A stretch of 64,000 nucleotides of DNA from Phallusia fumigata (taxonomy: Eukaryota; Chordata; Ascidiacea; Phlebobranchia; Ascidiidae): contig QXVZ01017483.1 in NCBI GenBank assembly GCA_008931825.1, forward strand, positions 44,994-108,993. The letters are read 5' to 3'. Within the stretch, counting starts at the first letter, position 1; every line of letters begins with the position of its first letter. Both the position numbers and the translations under genes were made by a program. The notes below the pieces were generated by a model. The model saw only the letters and a list, made by a program, of their open reading frames with translations. It was not told where the DNA came from and did no database searches. Below are positions 26,795 to 38,736 of this stretch, piece after piece.

Positions 26795-29599
26795 TCAACA
26801 TTTCTTTATTACCTTAAGTATAGGGTTTGCATTGCACAATGTCAGCCCTATTGATCTCAAAGCAACCAAAGGTGTAGAATCAGTTGAAAACATGTGTTTT
26901 AAACCATGTACAGCTGTCACAAAAGGTATGTTACTTTTTTGCTGCTCTGACTCAAATTCCATCAGATGAGATATTGCCCCTGAAAAATATAGGCTACTGG
27001 TATATCCACTGACCAAAATTCAAGAAGTGCTTTACCCAAATCTTTTCCTTCATACACAGCTTTTTCCAAAACTTTGATTAGGCAGTCAACATCTCTAAAT
27101 CCCAAATTAACTCCTTGTCCCGCAAGTGGATGTACCCTGGTAGGCAGTATAAGATTTTAAGTGTAGGTGTATTTACCACACTTAGGTACAAGCATACCTA
27201 TGTATTGAATCTCCGACAAATGCAACTCTTGGTTTGACATATTCATTGGCATGACTACAACTAAGGGGAAACTTGAATCGACCTCCAGCTAGTCTGGTAA
27301 CAGTGGGTGGATATTGCATCACAAAACTATCATCTGTTACAAAAAAACAACAATAAAAGCCTTTCAAACTTATACACACTGCTGACCTGGTTTTGCAAGA
27401 CTTAACAATGTTTTTGTGAAGCTTTCAAGGTTTTTGACAATATCTTGTTGTGAATAATCTTGCCACTAAAATGTAACACAAAATACATTAAATATTCTTT
27501 CAAAAAACTTTTACACCCACTATCTTTTGCTTGTTTGTTAAACAAGTCTTACAGCTATCAATAAGTGTACAAATTTGAACTCACAAAAGCATTGTTAACT
27601 TCAGCTACAAATTCTTCCTCAGACATTTGAAGTAGGTCTTTGGCATGTTGATGTGTTGTACTCCAAACTAAAGAACTTGTAGTTTCATCCAGTGGAAGCA
27701 AGGCAATCGGGCCTAGGAGTTGGATAAGACAGTTATCAGCAAAAAAACTCCAGCTGCAAAAAATACCTGTGGGCAGAAATCTTTGCCAAGCGACTATGTT
27801 TTCACTGCGTTCATGCAATTTTAAATTGCTAACAACTGCTGATTGTTCATACGTTCTTCTCAGGAATTTTACATCACATGACTGTGCTATGAAAGAATTA
27901 GCTCCATCAGCAGCAATCTGCGAATTCCATAAAACTGCATTAACACAGAAAGCGAAAAAAGTCATATTTGTCTGCTACAAATTCATAAAATTATAACTAA
28001 CCAAGAGTTTAGTTGTAACTTCGGAATTATTGCCAAGCTGTAGCGTTACTAAAGGAATAGATTGTCTTCCATCCTCAATAGCAAAATTTCGTGGATTTTT
28101 ACAAGAAACTACTTTGCAGTTGTACTTGACTTCTATTTTGTCATTGAATTTAGATTCAAGCAGTTTGAAGAAACTGCCTGTTATCATGTCATTCTCAACT
28201 ATGTAGCAAAGATCATCTGACATGTTGTTTTGTTCAAATGTGATCATTCCATCAGAACATGAATCCCAAACCTAATTTGTAATTTGTATGTTTATTTGTA
28301 GTTATCTAGTGTTGCTAAACAATCATACATACCTGCATTTTTTTAACAGAAGCATAATGAGGAATTAGTTTCCATGCACCTAGTTTTTTTAGAAATTCTG
28401 CATTTCCTGGTGATACAGCACAAACCCGAGCTCCATATATACCTTCACTTTTCTTCAAAATGCTATGGTCTTTCCTCTCCATTGAGTCCAGTAGCAAAAC
28501 TCTTTTTTGTGACAAATAACTGCTTTTCCCTACAGAAAACAATATCAAACAGTTGGCATTTGGATGAAACTTTCACATGGTCAAGAAGTTGTGCCATATG
28601 TTTCATTTGACCCTATAGCCCCATAGGTTACCCTGCTAGTCCCCAAAATGGGTGGAATTATAAAACAATGTCCTAATTAGCCGAAATTTGGACAGTTTGT
28701 GTAGCATGTCATTGGTGCAATAATAACTGCATTTTACCCCATCCCCCCAGTGGTTACCCCACTAGACCCCTAAAATGGGCCAATTATTGAACAATGTCCA
28801 AATAAGCTTAAATTTATACAGTTTGTGGAACATGTCATTGTGGTGTTTAAAGTACTCGTTTTTTCCTATAGCCCCAATGGTTACCCTGCTAGCCCCAGAA
28901 AGTAAAATGACTGAAAGTAAAAGTAAAACTACAAACAAAACGTTTCTGTGCAAGTTGTGGTACAAACGAAGTTGTATCAATCAATTATGAACAACTAGCT
29001 GAAGCTAAATAAAACTTAAACAGGCGGAAGTTGGAGGTGGGAGCTGTCACTAGTGACCTAAGGCCCCAGTGATTACCATGTAGCTCTCTCCAATAATGAA
29101 GTTTTTTAACAATGTCCGATTTGGATCAGAATTAAATACACTTTAGTTCGGGTCATTGTGGTTTGTTTTTTTCATCCACTTAACTCTATAGCCCCAGTTG
29201 CTACCCTACTAGCCCCCAAATTGGGATTTTTTTTAAAAATTGTCAGTTTGGTGCAATTTGGACAGTTTGCATAACATTCCATTGTTGTGCAATGCTTGAT
29301 GTGGTGTTCCCAATAGCCCCAACAGTTATTTTAAATGTATTTCCGTTTTTAAATTGGGTAATAGTGTGCATGGAATATCAATGTGGTGAAAGCCACCCTT
29401 TTAGTTTTTTCTTTTAAAACAATGACTTACCGATAGCACAGGCCATGGCACCTCCAACCATTCCACCTCCAGCAATAACAATGTCATAAACATTTGAATT
29501 CTGTGTTCTTGTGCTCATGTGAAAACATTTTGAAAGTGCTGGTCTGCTCATGTATAGGGAATTTACCCATCTCCAGGTTTTAAGAAATTGGTTCGACAT
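26795..29599 (-). CDS. COQ6: Ubiquinone biosynthesis monooxygenase COQ6
   Basis: Flavin-dependent hydroxylase of the coenzyme Q ring in the mitochondrial matrix. Nine exons: 29431-29599, 28333-28529, 28002-28271, 27767-27917, 27585-27712, 27387-27465, 27198-27333, 27036-27136, 26795-26979; every phase agrees and the product is about 470 residues, the length of human COQ6. Motifs: an N-terminal presequence, then the FAD-binding [15 protein letters not shown] near residue 40; the second FAD motif [18 protein letters not shown], followed by LGFRDVDCL; and a C-terminal helix region ending LCNANPILK. Intron 1 contains tandem units of a dispersed repeat. The gene follows ABCB10 on the same strand. 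A truncated second copy of exon 1 at 30999-31076 is treated as an assembly duplication; it differs at several residues, as expected between haplotypes. Confidence 0.95.
28600..29400. repeat. Tandem units of a dispersed repeat in COQ6 intron 1
   Basis: Roughly five units of about 125-130 bp, starting near 28612, 28738, 28868, 29055 and 29185. Each contains a version of AGCCCCAGTGGTTACCCTGC followed by AATGGG, then AACAATGTCC and ACAGTTTGT...CATGTCATTG. The right edge includes GTGGTGAAAGCCACCC. Units are diverged, so this is an old array. Confidence 0.75.
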
Positions 29600-30997
29600 T
29601 TAACCAGTTATTGCAAAAATATCACAGCTTTGTCTTTAGTATTACTTCTACAATTAACATAAAAATTAAACAAAATCATTATTGTGCAATTATGTTTTAG
29701 GTGTTTGGAAGAGGTATTCACACACATTATGTAGACAGGGACACTGCACAAAAAGGAACTGGTAATACATGTAAAAAATTGATTATCCTCACAACAAAAA
29801 TCAAAAGGTTATGAAAATAATAATGTTTGCTTTTCAACCATTCTTCTAAAAACTCCATTATCTCGGTCCATCAACTCATTGTAGGATCCATTTTCTGAAA
29901 CAACTCCATTCTCATCAAACACAATAATTTTATCTGCTCGTCTAACTGTTGATAATCGATGTGCAATAATAATTGTTGTTCGGCCAATCGCTGCCTTCTC
30001 CAATGCATCACGAACAAGGTCTTCACTTTCAGCATCAAGGGCACTAAAACCCAGTAAAGTTACGTAGGTTCCCAATAAAGCCATATTCTTAAGTGAAATT
30101 CTGATAAGGTATGTATAACTTTTGCTCCCACACTTAGCAACAGTGACTAGTGTTTCTAAATATTTAGCGACACACCCTTTTGTATAGTCAGGTTATGGGG
30201 TTACTGGTTTTTAGTTCTTAAGTATGTCAAAAAATTTCATATTTTTTTGTACAACATCTGACAGTTTATAAAGTACATGTCTGAATGCTGATGATTTTTG
30301 GCACTGGACTTTTAACCCTGACATGGTAATTTAAAGAGTTAATTCAATTTTGTGCTATGAAAGTTGGAAAAACTGTTAAGCAGTAATATTAACCTTGTGG
30401 CTTCATCTAGCAGTAATATCTTTGGATCTTTCAACAGTGCTCGAGCAATTGCTATTCTTTGCTGCTGTCCTCCAGATAAAGTGATTCCTCTTTCTCCAAC
30501 AATAGTGTCAAACCCATCTTGTAAACCCGATATAAATTTGTATGCATTGGCTTGTATTGAAACTTTTTCAAGTTGCTGCACTGATACTTGGCTGTGTGAC
30601 AAAGACCCATATGCAATATTCTCCCCAACAGTTCCGGAAAACAAAACAGGGTTCTAAAAAATTAAATTAATGATTATGTGATTTCATGTTTTTATTTGTT
30701 TGGTAACATTTCATGTGAATGTAAATTCCACTTTTGGCATTCAATCCATTGCAAAACTTACTTGCGGCACAATCCCAACATTATTGCGAATCCATGATGG
30801 ACTAATCTCTGTAATATTCTGGCCACCAATTGCAATATTACCACCATCAGGATCATAAAATCGCAAAAGCAAAGCTCCAACTGTCGATTTTCCACAGCCA
30901 CTAGGGCCTACAATCGCTAAGTACAACATCCTACTGCTTTATTTAAAAGGAAAATCACTGAATACAATATAAGGTAAAAATACCTGTAACTCTGCCA
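29520..30997 (-). other. Copy A of a local duplication: COQ6 exon 1 and ABCB10 3' exons
   Basis: This 1.48-kb segment is nearly identical to 30999-32478 and ends at the single N at 30998. It contains COQ6 exon 1, a second set of ABCB10 terminal exons (30762-30916, 30394-30653, 29809-30043 with stop) and 14 nt of the exon before them (30984-30997). Differences are scattered substitutions and small indels, for example Val versus Ala in the last ABCB10 exon. The abrupt ends inside exons and the N argue for an unmerged overlap of two haplotype contigs, not a biological duplication. Confidence 0.85.
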
Positions 30998-31289
30998 NAA
31001 AACATTTTGAAAGTGCTGGTCTGCTCATGTATTGGGAATTTAACCATTTCCAGGTTTTAAGAAATTGGTTCGACATTTTACCAGTTATTGCAAAAATATC
31101 ACAGCTTTGTCTTTAGTATAACTTCTGAAATTAACAGGTAAAAATGAAACAAAATCATTATTATGTGCAATTACGTTTTAGGTGTTTGGAAGAGGTATTC
31201 ACACACATTACGTAGATAGGGACACTGCACAAAAAGGAACTGGCAACACATGAAAAAAATTGATTATCCTCACAACATAAATCAAAAGA

Positions 31290-34200
31290 TTATGAAAATA
31301 ATAATGTTTGCTTTTCAACCATTCTTCTAAAAACTCCATTATCTCGGTCCATCAACTCATTATAGGATCCATTTTCTGAAACAGCTCCATTCTCATCAAA
31401 CACAATAATTTTATCTGCTCGTCTAACTGTTGATAATCGATGTGCAATAATAATTGTTGTTCGGCCAATCGCTGCCTTCTCCAATGCATCACGAACAAGG
31501 TCTTCACTTTCAGCATCAAGGGCACTAAAACCCAGTAAAGTTTTGTAGGTTCCCAATAAAGCCATATTTTTAAGTGAAATTCTGATAAGGTATGTATAAC
31601 TTTGCTCCCACACTTAGCAACAGTGACTAGTGTTTCCAAATGTTTAGCGACACACCCTTTTGTGTAGTCAGGTTATTGGGGTTACTGGTTTTTAGTTCTT
31701 AAGTATGTCAAAAAATTTCATATTTTTTTGTACAACATCTGACAGTTTATTAAGTACATGTCTGAATGCTGATGATTTTTGGCACTGGACTTTTAACCCT
31801 GACATGGTAATTTAAAGAGTTGATTCAATTTTGTGCTATGAAAGTTGGAAAAACTGTTAAGCAGTAATATTAACCTTGTGGCTTCATCTAGCAGTAATAT
31901 CTTTGGATCTTTCAACAGTGCTCGAGCAATTGCTATTCTTTGCTGCTGTCCTCCAGATAAAGTGATTCCTCTTTCTCCAACAATAGTGTCAAACCCATCT
32001 TGTAAACCCGATATAAATTTGTATGCATTGGCTTGTATTGAAACTTTTTCAAGTTGCTGCACTGATACTTGGCTGTGTGACAAAGACCCATATGCAATAT
32101 TCTCCCCAACAGTTCCGGAAAACAAAACAGGGTTCTAAAAAATTAAATTAATGATTATGTGATTTCATGTTTTTATTTGTTTGGTAACATTTCATGTGAA
32201 TGTAAATTCCACTTTTGGCATTCAATCCATTGCAAAACTTACTTGCGGCACAATCCCAACATTATTGCGAATCCATGATGGACTAATCTCTGTAATATTC
32301 TGGCCACCAATTGCAATATTACCACCATCAGGATCATAAAATCGCAAAAGCAAAGCTCCAACTGTCGATTTTCCACAACCACTAGGGCCTACAATCGCTA
32401 AGTACAACATCCTACTGCTTTATTTAAAAGGAAAATCACTGAATACAATATAAAGGTAAAAATACCTGTAACTCTGCCGGACTTAAATGTAAAATTTACA
32501 TTGGAAAATATTTTGTGTTGCTTTCTAGCTGGGTATGCAAAACAAATATTTTTGAAATCTATATCTTCATTTAACAACGTATTGTCAGGAAAAATTCCGG
32601 CTGAAAAAAATTTCACACTTGTTTGAACAAGAAGGGCTACTTTAGCCTATTGCATTCCACAAATACTACAACTAAATTTAGAAAGTATATGTTTTGTTTT
32701 ATAGTTCCTAAACTTGGCATGGCATGATTGTTTTTGCTACAGATTGTATTTGTAAAATACTATCTGGACACTGTTTATAGAGGGGGGAGGGGCAGTGGGC
32801 AATTAATTCAACAAAATGACATGTTTCTCCCCAGCTGTCCAAATTTCATCTAATTTGGACAAAGCATATTAATTTGACATTTTACTTGTTTTAGGAGGTC
32901 AGTGAGGTATTGGCCAAAGGTGAAATACAGCCCTATGACCAAGACCACCACTTATCAAACACATATTACATGCAAAACAGGGGCCCAATAAATACTCTAC
33001 CTTGTAATGGTATGACAGGAACATGATCAGTCAATTCCCATAGACGCGAGCTTGCTCCCAACGATTTGTTTACAGCAGTAAAAAAATTGCTCATGCCACG
33101 AATTGATACTGCAACATAACCAGAATAAAGAAGAAATGCAGACAAATCACCAACAGTTATTTGACCAGAATGCATCATTAGTCCACCATTGTACAACACC
33201 AAAACCATAATAGCGTTTCCTGCAAGACCAGTCTGCATGTAACAGAATGTAACTTTAAACCCCACAATAAAAGTAGTTGCCACTTCATGCTACTACCATG
33301 CCAAAAAACACAGCTTTTGCTTTTGCCTCCTTTAAAGCAAAATGCAACACATCCTTTAATTTTACTGAGTATGTTTCACATTCCAAACTTTCCTTTCCAA
33401 ATGATCTTACAGTTCTTATATTGCTGATACGCTCATCTGCCATCTGTGACAACACAAGAACATATTTTTTTAATTGAATCATGTTTTGATTGCACTACCA
33501 AAAACTAGAAGGGTGGGTTTCACCACATTGCTATTCTATGTACATTATTACCCCATTCAAAAATGCATATATTCTTCACATTATCTGACATTGGGTCCTG
33601 TAGTTACCTAAGCTTTGAGAAACGCATGGGTCTCATGGAAAGTTTTAGAATAAATGAGGAGTAATGCGAATGTATGTACAAAACAATCGCAGATATTTTT
33701 AATTAACTTCGCATAAATTATTGAATGAAATGAAAAAAATGGTATTATAACAAACTATGCAACCTACAAACTTTGAAAGGCTAGCAAGTCAGTTGCCAGG
33801 GGTAGGGTCAAACACAGCAAGGAATGCACCACAATGATATGTTATACAAACTGTCCAAACTTCATCCAATTCAGACATTGTTTAGTAATTTGATCCATTT
33901 TAGGGAGCTAAAGGGGTAACACTGGGGCTATAATGTAAAACACAACAATTGATGCACCTCAGTGACATGTTGTATAAATTATCCAAATTTAATCGAATTC
34001 AGACATTGTTTGGAAGTTTTACCCAGTATTGGGGCAAGTGGGGTAATCACTGGGATAATGGGGTCAGATGAAACAGATGGCACCCATTTTAGCAAGGGGC
34101 TAGTTGGGTAGCTGCTGGTGCTATAATTTAACTACAGCAATCCAAATTTTATCCAATTTAAACATTGTTTAACAATTTGATCTATTTTGGGGGGCTAATG

Positions 34201-36274
34201 TGATAACTGCTGGCTATGGGGTAAAGACATCAATTTATGGCTCACAATGACATGGTATAAAAACTGTTCAAATTTCATCCAGTTTAGACATTGTTTGGTG
34301 ATTTGACCAATTTTAGTGGGCTGACGGGGTAACAACTGGGGTGACTGGGTCAAACTAAACAGCTGACATAACCCATCATTTCTACCAGCTTTGAAAGTTT
34401 AATCCAAATCCATTAAACATATCATGCTAAAAGTTAGCAGACAAGCTGCAGGGCAAAAAAATAAAACAAATTAAGTGAAAACAATATGTGTTACCCTTCA
34501 AGAAGGGGGCACATGGATAGCATCAAGTATATAACCAGAGAAGTGGTGTTTTCCTTATTGATGACAGTGCCAATACACTACTACTCCTGAATGATGTTTT
34601 CCACACAAAATATTTAATTATTACCAAATAGATGTCTATTTGTGACCTATACATAATGAGGAGCTTTGGGTCAACTAGGGTAACAAGTTGTCAGTGCACA
34701 ACTTCAAACGACCTCAAACTAATAGTAATTTAAGCTTTTGTTAATCAAAAACTATGAACAAAATTAAACAGACAGTAAACAAAAAATTCCTCATTTTATT
34801 GACATACTTTATAAAGAGGACCTGTAACAACCAGGAGATTTAACAAGTTTTGTAAACAGTGCCTTAAACAGTCAAAACTTTTAATACATACCTGAGTGCT
34901 ACTTGCCAAAGAAGTCTGTGTGTCTTTTGTAATTTGGCGAATGAATCTGCCATAAACAACAGCACCAATTGCAACTGGTGGAAGAACCATCAAGATCACA
35001 TTTGCAAGATCTGGGGACATAAAATACTACACAGCATTCATAGAAAATAGACATTGTAAAGCAAAATTTTGCAACAGATTTTCAACAAATTTCACCATCA
35101 TTCCAATTCCAGCTGATATTTGTGCCAATGAACGTAATCCATCTGAAAGGTTCTGTGTGACAGAGCCACTGACAATCTCAACATCTGAAGCCAACCTGTT
35201 TATTAGTTCACCAGTTTCAGAATGATCAAAAAATTGCATGTCTTGTGCCATAATGCTTCCAAAAACCCTTTCACGTAAACTTTTTGTAATGCGCTGCCCT
35301 GCAGATTAGGTTTCATTAAACATAATACAAATTCTATGTTTGTAGGATATCGATGTTTGTAATTCTATTTAATGTTTATAATTCTACCTGATGTTTGTAG
35401 AAGATAAATTCTTCCAGCATTGGCTATTGCTCCAATAATAAACAACCCACACAAACCACTCACAACAGGTTGCATTACACTTTGAGGCATTGCATCATTT
35501 GCTATTGACTGTACCAAGTCAATGATTTTTCCCATACAAAATGGAACAGCAAGTGTGATTGAGCTGCTAACCACCAATAATGCAACCGCACCTTAAATTG
35601 TAACTAGGATTACCCAGATAAACATTATTCAGTTACATTAAGTGGGTCTTGGGATGTTTACTAGTAAATAATGCTAGTGACAAAACACTTCAATTTATAA
35701 ATTCTGAATTTTTTTCAATTTGTTTAGTCCCAAACTTTGCAAATATTTTTTTTTACTTACATAATAAAAACTCAACTGGATAAAATACATTTTTTGCTTG
35801 GAAACCTTAACTATGTTTACTTGGAAGTTTTGTAGGATAATTCAACTTGTTTTCTCACAAAATGATAGAGTTGAATAAACATACATATTACTGTATGTAA
35901 AAAACATGTTACTGTGTTAAATTTAATTTACTATCTACATTAGCACAACATAACAACAAACCTGATATATTAGCAAGTTCAGGCCTTGCTATTTTAAAAA
36001 GTCGAGCAAGTTCACTTCTTGGATTTAAACTCTTTCTGTTTTCAGGGTATGTGCTGTAGAATTGTCTTTCTGATTTGGCAACAGTCCGTGTCATCAGCAT
36101 AGTTGTTGAACTGTTGTGTGTTGTGCATAATATAAGCTTTAGACGAGTTTTTGTTGAATGATGAGCATGATTCAACACAAAATTTTGAGTGGCCGGATTT
36201 TTCAAAAAACAATAAAATTTCGGCATAAAGGTCAACTTCTTTACAATCATATACATTTTAACACATCCAATCAC
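31290..36274 (-). CDS. ABCB10: Mitochondrial ABC transporter ABCB10
   Basis: Half-transporter of the mitochondrial inner membrane, needed for haem synthesis and oxidative-stress protection. Ten exons: 35962-36274, 35388-35591, 35096-35298, 34892-35026, 33297-33443, 33001-33232, 32466-32600, 32243-32397, 31875-32134, 31290-31524; phases all agree, about 670 residues. The first exon is basic and Ser/Thr-rich, a likely presequence; start may be Met at 36274, 36256 or 36217. Membrane region follows human ABCB10 closely ([44 protein letters not shown]). Nucleotide-binding domain: Walker [10 protein letters not shown], signature LSGGQQQR, Walker [11 protein letters not shown]-loop SALDAESE, H-loop IIAHRLSTV. 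The 31290-32397 exon set is contiguous with the rest and is used here; the copy at 29809-30916 is an apparent assembly duplicate. Confidence 0.94.
32780..32960. repeat. Dispersed-repeat unit in ABCB10 intron
   Basis: Contains ACATGTTTCTCCCC, TGTCCAAATTTCATCTAATT and TTTTAGGAGGTCAGTGAGG, the reverse-orientation version of the unit seen in COQ6 intron 1. About one unit. Confidence 0.55.
33560..34400. repeat. Tandem units of the dispersed repeat in ABCB10 intron 4
   Basis: Four to five diverged units of about 120-130 bp, in reverse orientation to those in COQ6 intron 1. Each has a version of ACAAACTGTCCAAACTTCAT, then AGACATTGTTT, then GGGGTAACACTGGGG. The left edge holds ATTGGGTCCTGTAGTTACCTAAGC, matching edges of related copies in MTG1 introns. 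Confidence 0.75.
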
Positions 36275-38736
36275 CCATCAAATACCCTAAACTATAATGG
36301 GGTTGGAATTAACAATATTGAATGCAGACAGAATAAAATTAGTAATTGAGGTTAAAAATATGTTTGAGGCAGAATTAGTAAATGTTGGCCAATTGATGGT
36401 GATTGTTTATTTAGTCCCATGTTTTACTTGTGTTGTTTGACAAACACTTTGCCCTGAAATTTCTAGTCAATAGGTTGGGGGGCGTTAGTAGAAAGTCCCA
36501 CCATCTAGCTGTATGGCTCATTGCAGATTTGTAGAGGTTTTCATGGGGGTAGGGATAGAAAAGTAAAATATATTCAATCCTCTGCGAACGAATTTGTGTA
36601 GAATCAAATCCAAATTAGCTTATTATATCAAGCTGATGATACTTTAACCACAACAGCCTTTAAAGGTGTTGCGAAACTGATTTGCACTTGGTATTGAATC
36701 GAGTTGCATTTACAAATGCAGCCACACCCACACACCGTCGTTTGTTAGCTTATTCAGGTAATATCTGCCTCGCATTATTGTCTTATTAAATGGTAACAAA
36801 AAAAGGCAACAAGTATCAGGGGTACTGGACAGTTTTAAAGGTTTAATTTCTGTAATTTTGTATGCCATTATGCAAAATTAGTACAGGAATTAGTATTTAA
36901 TATTCCTAATTTAAAACAAGTGTTATAGAATAGCAAGTTACTTTATCTATAAACATCCCTAGAAGTAAGCTGATAAACAACTAAGTTTTTTTGCAAATTG
37001 GACTATTTTGACCACAATAAAAGAGAAACGAAATTGTAAACACTACTTCAGTTTGTATCATTACAATGCTGGACATAAAAGCTTACAGAGTAAAAGTAAT
37101 TAAGCACATGCACTGCAATTGATGCAAAACATTTAAATGTTTGACTTATAAAGGTTGCTTAAATATTACACCCACTCTTTATTTTTTGCTTGACACAATA
37201 CTATTTGTCAACAAGAATTTGCATTAAACATGGGTCAAAAACAAATTTTAAGTACAACCACTTTTACTAATTCAATCAAACCTCCCTGACCCCAATAGCA
37301 CTAACCGTCAACGTTAATAACTAAAACTTTGAGTTTTGGCATATCTAAATGCATTATCTTAACAAGCTTCTTCGTGCGAAACGCCTGAAAGGGGAATCAC
37401 ATACCTTGCTTACTTTACTCGCCTTGCCGACCTTGCCATTTTATAGGAATCGCGGAGTTACGTTCTCTATGTTACAAGTTACAACGATTTTCCAAAAAAT
37501 AAATTGGGTATTTCCCCTTTATGTAACCTTGCGCAGCGGAGCTCTTCGAAACGTTGCTTGCGATGTACTTGGTTGTGATGGTGAAGCTTTGCAGTTTTGC
37601 TGTAAGATTTATGGGTTTTGTAAGGGGGGGTCCTTTTGGCAAAATTGTAAACGTTAAGCAGTTTAGGTTGGTCAGGTTTTATATTTTTCTTTTGACATTT
37701 ACAATTTAGACCTGTTATACACAATTATTCTTTCACCACAATTGTTCGATTTCATTTAAATTTAGGTATACCTTTTATGAATTAACCGCTATAACTAACC
37801 AGTTGGGTTGAAGCAACCTATGTGTGAGGTGGGACCTCGATTGGCTAACCTTGACTTGTAAATAACAGTTTTATATCATATTAACATATGTATTAAAGCT
37901 TTAACCTGTTTTTCTCAGCCTAGATCAGTATTTTGTAATCGTTCCTGGTGATATGCAAGAAACTATCCATCATTAAATTGAATTGCATTCCTTGTTGCAT
38001 TTAGTTTTTTTGATTTATAAAATAAAATAGTTGTCTAATTAAAAATCCTTTTCTGGTATTAGGTGGTTCACTGTGACATTGTGTTACCTGCATGTGATAT
38101 ACAACAACAAAATGGTTGAAAAACACTGACATACACTGAAAAACTCATATGCTCTCTTTGATTAAGTTTTTTTAGCATTCCTTGCACTTGGTACCAGATG
38201 CTTTTGTTTGCTACATGGTTTCTTACACCTTTCAATAAAAACAATTCATAAACCCTTTATTACATTATGAATACAAAAAGCCAAAAATGATTTGTGAGCT
38301 GCAGACAGTGCACACTGTTTCGACCAATAAGGTCTCATCAGTGCAGCTGGTGACGGGACATTGGCCATTTAGGCTAGTGTAGATAAATTATGCCACTCCA
38401 GTTTGTTGTGAGTATCAGGCTAAAAAGCCATGCCTAAACAGCTATGTTCTGTCAACAGCTGCACTGATGAGACCGTATAGGTCGAAACAGTGTGCACTGT
38501 CTGCAGCTTTATTGCAATGTTTTTGATAAAAAAATGATTGTTTATCATATGCATCCAATGTTTGGTGACTATGTCACAACACCAGTGACAATGATAGCCA
38601 TCATTGGCCATAATCCCTCTGTTTTAAAATACTGCAACAGAACATAGTAATGTCTACGATGTTACCCCTTCTGGTACTGCACAGTGCCATGTAGTGTTTA
38701 GTGTCACACCTTTTTATCACTTTGCATAGTTTCCAA
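36275..38736. other. Divergent intergenic region between ABCB10 and MTG1
   Basis: About 2.5 kb between two 5' ends. It contains a foldback repeat at 38297-38508. Small open frames at 37349-37724 on both strands resemble nothing I recognise and are probably chance. Confidence 0.55.
38297..38508. repeat. Foldback repeat with ~50-bp arms
   Basis: The left arm (GCTGCAGACAGTGCACACTG then TTTCGACC...GTCTCATCAGTGCAGCTG) recurs inverted on the right (CAGCTGCACTGATGAGAC...GGTCGAAACAGTGTGCACTG then TCTGCAGC). Arms differ by a few bases around the middle CAATAAG/CGTATAG. The spacer is about 100 bp. Confidence 0.88.

Noticed and set aside
29809-30916. A second ABC transporter gene
   Set aside because: Only the terminal exons are present, near identical to ABCB10, and the segment ends at an N inside an exon.
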